From NCBI GenBank assembly GCA_002077065.1, contig NAJO01000005.1, positions 1,116,001-1,180,000 on the forward strand: 64,000 bases of DNA, read 5' to 3'. This DNA comes from Cryoendolithus antarcticus (lineage: Eukaryota; Ascomycota; Dothideomycetes; Cladosporiales; Cladosporiaceae). A model generated the notes under the pieces. It made no database searches. It saw nothing but the letters and a program-made list of their open reading frames with translations, and was not told the origin of the DNA. Of this stretch, positions 57,765-64,000 are shown piece by piece. The stretch's first letter is position 1; each line of letters starts with the position of its first letter. The position numbers and the translations under genes were made by a program.

Positions 57765-58311
57765 ATTCCCGGAATTCGATCTGCAGTTGTCACTGCTGTC
57801 GTATTGGTGATGGACTCGTCAACGGAGAGCCGGCTGTGTTGTTCAATCAGTCGAGAAATAGGAATGTGAGCGCTGTTTGCTTGGTTGCGCGCTTAGTGGT
57901 CGGGAGGCGCAGAATCGTATCGCGCTGAAGGAACAGATAGTCAAAGCTCCTCTAAGCTGCGCTGGAGTCGCAAGAAATTCGTGAAGCTCTCGGATCAATG
58001 CGTGCGAGCGGGACGGTCCGTCTAGCCCGCCGCTAAAGATCGACTCCATCTCATTCACAATACTTTTGCTTCGAGTTCACACCGTAGTATGACAAGAGAT
58101 CAGTTGCGAGCTCACATCGTAAATAGTGTCTAGTCTAGTGGCGTCAGATGTCGACGCTTCTGCGATGTGATCATGCACGCACCGCTCGTCAGACGCTAGC
58201 GTAAGTCCTTAGGACGGTAATGCCAAACATTCTGTACTCCACACTTACTTGTCTCCTCCTTGTTGCATCCACTCCTTTCTTGCTGAACACTTGTGCGATC
58301 CGTTTTCCATC
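57765..58311. promoter_or_regulatory. Divergent intergenic region
   Basis: A 547-bp region between the starts of two RNA-modification genes, GAR1 and an NSUN-type methyltransferase. No other gene is recognised. Confidence 0.4.
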
Positions 58312-59451
58312 ATGACGAAGTCCAAGCGTTCAGAGTCATCACAGCAGGACGCTTTCGCAGCTCATTTCGCCTTGGTGACACGATATGGAGACCGATGGAC
58401 CGAGTTTCTGCATCCATCCCTGCTCGCAAAGACGCGCTATGCCGTGCTCTACAATCGCTATGCACCGTCGATAGACTTTCACTCTGCAGTCGGAGGCTCA
58501 GGGTCAATTGAACGCGTGATCCTACCCTCTGCTCCGGGCGACATCCACACTGAGGACATCCAGATTCATGTACGCAACAAAAATGCAGAAGACCGCGATG
58601 CGCCATTCCCTCAACCGGGTCACGCCTCGAACGGACTGTTGACGCACTGGAACCTTGACGCAGCGTCAGCGCTCGCTGTACACATGCTGCACATTGTTCC
58701 CGGAGATCGGGTGCTCGACCTCTGCGCTGCGCCTGGTGGCAAGTCTGTTGCCATTGCTCAAAGCATATGGCCATACCTGCAGCCTGATTATCCTGGACCT
58801 CCAATGGCTGGTGCGAAGAAGGGTGCCTTACACTCGAATGAGTTCGATCGGACTCGGAACAGGCGACTTGCCGAGAACCTTTCGCAGTATCTGCCTGCTT
58901 CACTAGCGGCTTTTGGTCAGCAGAAAGTGCTTCAACTTGACGGGACCAAGGGCGCTCAGGGCTTTCCTCTTGGCATGGGTGGGTATGACAAAGTGCTTGT
59001 GGATGCACCCTGCTCAAGCGAACGACACATCCTGCATGCACAAGCCAAGGCGTCGAGCGGTAAAGCGGGTGCAGTGGCCGATGAGCTGGCAAGATGGAGT
59101 CCAGCGACAGCGAAGCGAATGGCAGAGACTCAACACGAGCTGCTTATGACCGCGCTACGTGCCGTACGTATTGGAGGTACCGTGCTGTACGCCACCTGCT
59201 CCATATCGAGCGAGGAGAATGATGGTGTCGTTGAGAAGACACTGGCGCAGCTCGAGAAGAAGGTCAAAAAAGGTGAGATTACGTGGACAGCCGAAGCTAT
59301 GAAGTTTGATGCACCAGTGGAGCAAGGTCTGGAGGGCTTCGCCGAGAGGACGACGTATGGATGGCTGGTTTTACCTGATCACCCTAGTGGCGGTCGCTGG
59401 GGCCCACTCTACTTCACCAAGCTCATCAAGACTATCCTTCCGCCTCGGTAG
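58312..59451 (+). CDS. NSUN-family RNA m5C methyltransferase (NSUN3/4-like)
   Basis: Single exon, 379 aa. Methylates cytosine-5 in RNA; the DAPCSSERH motif matches the mitochondrial NSUN3/NSUN4 branch better than NOP2, so a tRNA or mitoribosomal RNA target is possible. The SAM pocket is VLDLCAAPGGKSVAIAQ. The two cysteines of the mechanism are about Cys234 (DAPCSS) and Cys296 (TCSISSEEN). The end, RWGPLYFTKLIK, resembles the conserved final strand. The N-terminus has no strong presequence, so location is uncertain. Confidence 0.9.
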   Translation: MTKSKRSESSQQDAFAAHFALVTRYGDRWTEFLHPSLLAKTRYAVLYNRYAPSIDFHSAVGGSGSIERVILPSAPGDIHTEDIQIHVRNKNAEDRDAPFPQPGHASNGLLTHWNLDAASALAVHMLHIVPGDRVLDLCAAPGGKSVAIAQSIWPYLQPDYPGPPMAGAKKGALHSNEFDRTRNRRLAENLSQYLPASLAAFGQQKVLQLDGTKGAQGFPLGMGGYDKVLVDAPCSSERHILHAQAKASSGKAGAVADELARWSPATAKRMAETQHELLMTALRAVRIGGTVLYATCSISSEENDGVVEKTLAQLEKKVKKGEITWTAEAMKFDAPVEQGLEGFAERTTYGWLVLPDHPSGGRWGPLYFTKLIKTILPPR

Positions 59452-59601
59452 TGTTAGCGTCCTCCCTTGCGGTGCTCTTTCTGCAATCAGCCTCCTGCGC
59501 TCTCGAACACACAGGCTCAAGTGCGGCGCTTCAGCCTTGCCCATGCCATCTTCGCCCTTTCCAGCAACCCTCCCTTGGCCACTGGTCGATCGGCGATCGG
59601 C

Positions 59602-60338
59602 TCAGATGTGCTTCTGCAAACAATGTTAGCGAACGAAAGTGCAAGAGATGCGAGTCAGGTGACGTGCAAACGAACCTTAGCCTCCTCCACCATAGCCGTC
59701 AAGCTATCGACCTCAGTCTGGAGATTGCTGATAATGTTGTTGTGGAAGTCGGATGCCTGCGCATGCTGGTAGCGGAGGCCGTGAGAGTAGCGCCGAAGCT
59801 CTTCGACCTGCGCCTCCAGCATAGCGATGATGTGCTTCTGCTGCTGGACCTCCGCCTCGAGCTTCGCATTCTTCTCCTGCAGACGCTTGATGCTCTGGTC
59901 GCGGCTCAGCAGCGTCTTGCGAAGGTTGGTGAGAGTTTGCTGGACCTTGGACTTCTCCTCGCGGGCCTGCACAACGTGACCGACGGCCGCCGCCTCCTGG
60001 CCTTCGAGCTGAGCGATGCGGGACTTGGTTTTGGTGAGCTCGGATTCGAGGTGCTTGATGATGTTGTCGGGGCTGAGCTCCATGACGTCTTCGTGCTGAA
60101 CTTGAGTGGGATTGAGCTTCTGACGACTCTGCTCGAAGAGCGAAGCCTGGAGAGTTGCGAGCTGCTCGTCGGTGAGCTTCTCGGGTTTCGGCTTGTTGGT
60201 CTTCGTGGCCGTCGAGGTGCGGCGAGTCTTGGTGGGTGGTGGGACGTAGACGGTTGGCTTCAGCAACTCGACTGATCCGTCACTCTCATGAGCCTTCTCA
60301 TCAATCTTGTCAGCAACAGCACCCATGGAAGTCGCCAT
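59602..60338 (-). CDS. Coiled-coil protein of unknown function
   Basis: The long exon starts at 60338. A 62-nt intron with GTTCGT donor, a CTAAC branch-like element and TTGCAG acceptor would join it to a 4-codon last exon (59602..59613), giving 224 aa ending KKHI; reading through instead gives 227 aa ending at 59655. Residues about 90-224 form a continuous coiled coil (LESELTKTKSRIAQLEGQ ... LEAQVEELRRYSHGL). The first 80 residues are polar, with PPPTKTRRTSTATKTNKPKP. No other domain is seen. It could be a scaffold or cytoskeletal partner. Confidence 0.75.
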
Positions 60339-60882
60339 CGCGCTTATTGAAAGCTTGATGCGTTGATGTGATAAGAGATGGGGTATCTGTAACAGCAGTG
60401 GCGGACTCGATCAATGCACAACACCGATGGCGGCAATGTTGGCGTTGATGAGTGAGAAACGAAGCAAAGCTCACCTCGCCGGCGGCGTGGCTGCCTATAT
60501 ACCCCCGCCGTTTGCACCTCGAGGGGTAGCTGACGCGTCATAGGTGCATGTCAATGGCACGTGAAAGCATGCGGTGCTGCAGTGAGCTGAGGGGGGGCGA
60601 GCACGTGCTTGTGGCGGTGATGGTGGGATTGGTGGCGAAAGGGGAGCCATGGCAGCGAAGAAGGCGGAGAATGGGTGGCAGCATGGCGATATAAACGACT
60701 GGCGGTGGTGGTGACGACGGCAGCGACAGCTGTATGAAAACGGGAGCCAGTCCGTACCAGTCCGCACGACATTGGCATACGACGCGCGTCGACATCGAAG
60801 TCTCATACGTCTATCATACTTTTGATCGTGTAGTTCAGCAGCTCATTCTCGCCCTCACTTGGCCCTCACTGGGTATCATCAC
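60339..60882. other. Intergenic region
   Basis: Upstream region of the coiled-coil gene and 3' side of ARP4. ORFs are short and overlapping; nothing recognised. Confidence 0.5.
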
Positions 60883-62471
60883 TCACTTACACCTCTTCTC
60901 TACCACCCCTCTCCCGCTCTCGGCATACTCCTCCCTACTAATCCACATCTGATGAAAGCTCCCCAAACTCCCCAACACACTCCCTCCAATAAACGCGCCG
61001 TACTTCCTCTCCACACTACTGCTATGCGCCAGCACCCGTACCTTGGGATTCGGATACAGAGCCTGCACATCCGCTTGTATCCGCTCCGGCAACTTATCAA
61101 TGAGTGAACCAGCGCCGGTAAGAATGATATTGTTGAGCAGAACAGGCCGGCTATCCACGTCAACGGATTGCAGCGCTTTGTTTATGATCGAGGGGATGGA
61201 GGTATCAGAGTTTGGCTTGGGGATCGAGGGCGAGGTGTAAGCGGCAGCGGGGTCGAAGAGGCCTTCTACCACGCGGAAGCGCTCGAGGCCAAAGACTGTG
61301 TTCCAGCCATCGGGTAGCTCGAAGGGTTTCGGCGGTATGGACTTGACGTAATCGCTGTTCGTGACGTTTCCTTGACCCGCAGGGGAGTCCAAGCGGCCTG
61401 GCCCTTGCCAAGCCTGGACGACGGATTCTTTGAAGGCGGCGAGGACGCGGTCTTCCTCTTGCAGGTGAAATGACGATGTTGGAGGCTTCGGGTACTTGGC
61501 GTAGGTTGCCGAGGAAGGAGCGTTCGCGTCGACGGCGGTTTTGGATTTGACCATGTAGTGAGGTATTAGAGGGACAGGCGGTTGTTGTTGGGCGAACATT
61601 AGGCGGACTTGGTTTGTGAGCCAGTCGCCGGCCAGGTGGGTGTGGTGGAGACCTAGGGTGATGTCAGCTTGTGAGAGAGCAACGAAGGGTCAGAAGACCT
61701 GAAGGAAGGAGCGACGCACTTTTGCCCAGCACCATGCCATCCCACACTGCCGTGACCGATGTATTTCGTGCACCAATGTCAACGACAAGTGCCGTAGCTT
61801 TGCTTTGTGAGTATCTGCACGTGATTAGTGCCGATACTTTCCAAAATACACAGCACAACATACGCAGCCAACTGCCCGGTCTTTGCCAAAAAGAAAGCAG
61901 GCACGCCCCAATCCTCCATCGCTAACTCAATAGTCCTCTCCCGCTCCTTCTTCGGGTTCCAAGGCGGCTCACTAACAAGCAACGGGAACTCCTGCAGAAG
62001 CTTCTCCTGCTCCTCCAATGCCTCGATCTCCGCAGCCATATCAACATCGCCCTGCTCGTCCTTCCCATCGTTCAGCCCGTTCTTGCTCGGCGCCGTCTGC
62101 CGTGCACCTATAAGCCGCGATGTGATGGTATATTCCCAGAGCTTCGATGCTGTCTCCCAGTCTTCCACTATCCCGTCTGCATCGTAGGGATTCCGAATGT
62201 CGAGGTCTGGGCGGGGGAGGTGTACGGCATTTTCACCGAAGACACGTTCACCAGAGGGCAGCTGGCCGTAGGAAGTTGGGACGACGGACTTGGGGACGTC
62301 TTCGCCGGCGAATCCGGCGCGGATGGAGTGACTGCCGGGATCGAGGATGAGGGCGTTGATCTCGTCTGCAGTAATCATCAGTGCATGACTTGAGCGAGCC
62401 AATGCATGCATTCACATACCCCCAGCGTATTCGGTCGCATTGGGCGCCTGGGTTGGCGGAAGGGTGGCCAT
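60883..62471 (-). CDS. ARP4: Actin-related protein 4 (ARP4)
   Basis: Four exons (62420..62471, 61864..62365, 61720..61814, 60883..61652) give 472 aa. A nuclear actin-related subunit shared by NuA4, SWR1 and INO80 chromatin complexes. It starts with ATEYAGDEINALILDPGSHS then IRAGFAGEDVPKSVVPT, typical of ARP4. The ATP-fold phosphate loop is ALVVDIGARNTSVTAVWDG, and the C-terminus has ILTGAGSLIDKLPERIQ, VERKYGAFIGGSVLGSLG and FHQMWISREEYAESG. An acidic insert (DVDMAAEIEALEEQEKLLQE) is in the expected place. All junctions keep frame. Its start is 201 bp from the divergent GUP1 gene. Confidence 0.94.
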
Positions 62472-62672
62472 GATGGGCGGTAAGGACAGTGGCGACCGAT
62501 TGAAGACCTCACAAAAGCGCTACAACACTATTGCGCTCAGCAGATCAAATGCGCCTCGGCCAAGTGTTTCTTGCTGCTTGACGCGAAGTGAGGTCTGAGA
62601 CGCGACTTCCACGCCAAGCCCCTCTTGACAACCACTCATATCCCCCCCCAACATGACCTTGATCTTCTAACA
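62472..62672. promoter_or_regulatory. Bidirectional promoter region (ARP4 / GUP1)
   Basis: Only 201 bp separate two start codons. It contains a poly-C run near 62642..62649 and a minimal upstream ORF at 62653..62670 on the GUP1 side. Confidence 0.45.
62653..62670 (+). promoter_or_regulatory. Minimal uORF of GUP1
   Basis: ATGACCTTGATCTTCTAA encodes Met-Thr-Leu-Ile-Phe and stops 2 nt before the GUP1 start codon at 62673. If it lies in the leader it could tune reinitiation. It depends on transcription starting upstream of 62653, which is not shown here. Confidence 0.4.
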
Positions 62673-64000
62673 ATGTATGGACTCGGCCGGCTCTACGCCG
62701 TCGAGACACTCGACACTCGACTCGGCTCCAAATCAGATGGCAAGCCTTTATCTTACGCTCAGCCATCAAAATGGCGAACACCAGAGTACTTCTTCTACTA
62801 CTTCATCTTCCTCACGATCCCTCCCTTGATGGTCAAGGCAGTGTATGACGTCTCTGGACCATGGCATCCGAGCTACAAGCACTACGAGTCTCTACTGGAG
62901 CCGGGCTGGATCCCTGGACGCAAAGTCGACAACTCTGATGCTCAGTATCGAGGGTTCAGGGAGAATATCCCGTACATGGGGTTGCTGGTAGTGCTGCATC
63001 CACTGGCGAGGAGACTGTATGAGAAATTCGCTGTAGGTATATGAGATCGTTCGGTCTCATCTTCTCCTTTCTCATCACTCTCCAGGGTTCTTCGTTAAGC
63101 AGGAGAGATGTAAGCTCGAAGTCAGGCAGTAATGCCATCGAGACTCGCAAGAACACCCGCATACGCTTCGATCTCGTCTTCGCTATCATCTTCATTTTGG
63201 CTCTACACGGTATTTCGGCCTTCAAGATCTTGTTGATACTCTATCTCAATTACCAGATTGCCACTGCTTTGCCACGGCGGCACGTTCCAGTTGCCACATG
63301 GGTCTTCAATATCGGCACTCTCTTTGCGAATGAGCTGGGGAGAGGCTATCCTCTCGCGAAGCTCGCTAGCTTCTTCTCGCCACAGACCGATGGTGCTGGG
63401 TCTTCGCTCGTGGCATGGGCTGCGCAGCTCGACAGCTACGGTGGGCTGCTGCCGAGGTGGGAGGTGCTGTTCAACATTTGCGTGCTACGCATGATTAGCT
63501 TCAACATCGATTACACTTGGAGCTTCGATCACCGAGCGGCAAGCCCAATCGAGGTATGTGTCTGCTTGACTCCTTCAACGATGACTTTCGCCAGACTGAT
63601 GCGCCCCAGAAGAAGAATCTCGATCCCTCGGCCCTCTCAGAACGTGACCGCATCTCGATCCCCCCGCCCCAAGCAGACTTCACCTTCGGCAACTTCCTCG
63701 CCTACGTCCTCTACGCTCCCCTTTACCTCACTGGACCAATCATAACCTTCAACGACTATATCTATCAATGCCGACACCGACTCCCCTCGATTCAACCCAA
63801 GCGCACAGCCCTCTACGCCCTTCGCTTCCTTCTCTCCCTCCTCTGCATGGAACTAGTACTCCACTACCTCTACGCCGTCGCGATCTCCAAATCCCACCCC
63901 GACTGGAGCATCTATACGCCTTTCCAACTCTCCATGCTGGCTTACTTCAATCTCCACGTCATCTGGCTGAAGTTGCTCCTCCCCTGGCGTTTCTTCCGCC
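62673..64000 (+). CDS. GUP1: Membrane-bound O-acyltransferase GUP1 (5' part)
   Basis: Three exons (62673..63032, 63086..63553, 63595 to the window end) with phase-0 introns. An MBOAT-family ER membrane enzyme that remodels GPI-anchor lipids (re-acylation of lyso-PI); also linked to glycerol uptake in yeast. Visible are VETLDTRLGSKSDGKPLSYA at the N-terminus, PSKWRTPEYFFYYFIFLTIP and an N-terminal membrane helix. RGFRENIPYMGLLVVLHPL, ALHGISAFKILLILYLNYQI and TDAPQKKNLDPSALSERDR follow, then FLAYVLYAPLYLTGPIITFN. The catalytic His region lies beyond the edge. About 411 residues are present. GUP1 acts on the anchors of proteins such as the wall proteins upstream. Confidence 0.93.

Noticed and set aside
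59451..60275. 274-aa plus-strand ORF antisense to the coiled-coil gene
   Set aside because: Leu/Glu-rich mirror of the coiled coil; it begins at the last base of the NSUN-type gene and lacks its own signals.

Overview
The window comes from a filamentous ascomycete (Pezizomycotina). Genes are dense (about 35 in 64 kb), lie on both strands and carry short introns of mostly 48-75 nt with GTRNGT-type donors and YAG acceptors. The content is typical of the group: a Zn2Cys6 regulator with a fungal-specific domain, GPI-anchored Ser/Thr-rich wall proteins, a metacaspase with a proline/glutamine-rich N-terminus, YVC1, an AA9 LPMO and a GH10 xylanase. I infer a Dothideomycete, probably Mycosphaerellales/Capnodiales, from the style of the lineage-specific proteins. 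This is an impression, not a measurement. I saw no transposon ORF, rRNA, confident tRNA or CRISPR.

Layout. 1-7.5 kb: 5' part of cofactor-independent phosphoglycerate mutase, Mediator subunit 9, a TfdA/TauD dioxygenase, a fungal zinc-finger-like protein, the eRF1 methyltransferase MTQ2, the LYR protein SDHAF3 and a small Cys-rich protein. 8-14 kb: a hypothetical gene and a divergent pair of GPI-anchored wall glycoproteins, one with an in-frame amber codon. 14.7-25.3 kb: the ERAD ligase HRD1, a Zn2Cys6 transcription factor, a secreted type-B carboxylesterase and a metacaspase. 27-36.5 kb: an HNH-like protein, a metallo-beta-lactamase-fold protein, the vacuolar TRP channel YVC1, a class II aldolase-like protein and an allantoate-family MFS permease. 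37-46.7 kb: the WSS1 protease, a degenerate dienelactone hydrolase/NTF2-like fusion, eIF3e, mitoribosomal mL49, a small basic/acidic protein, a second MBL-like protein and a RING protein. 46.7-49.8 kb is a 3 kb stretch with no gene I can support. 49.8-57 kb: a conserved Q-rich nuclear-type protein and a divergent plant-cell-wall pair (AA9 LPMO and GH10 xylanase). 57-64 kb: GAR1, an NSUN-type m5C methyltransferase, a coiled-coil protein, ARP4 and the 5' part of GUP1.

The genes mostly do unrelated housekeeping and do not form one pathway. The clearest functional pairing is AA9 + GH10, transcribed divergently from a shared 1.7 kb region, each with a TATA-like element about 165-175 nt upstream of its start codon. 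The two GPI wall proteins are likewise divergent from a 0.96 kb region. Exon models below were built by hand from splice signals and reading-frame continuity. Each multi-exon model closes in frame. I do not see a convincing undescribed system. The most unusual signals are the amber-interrupted wall protein, several enzymes with degraded catalytic motifs, GTTCGT 5' splice sites and the large first-intron isoform possibility in the metacaspase.
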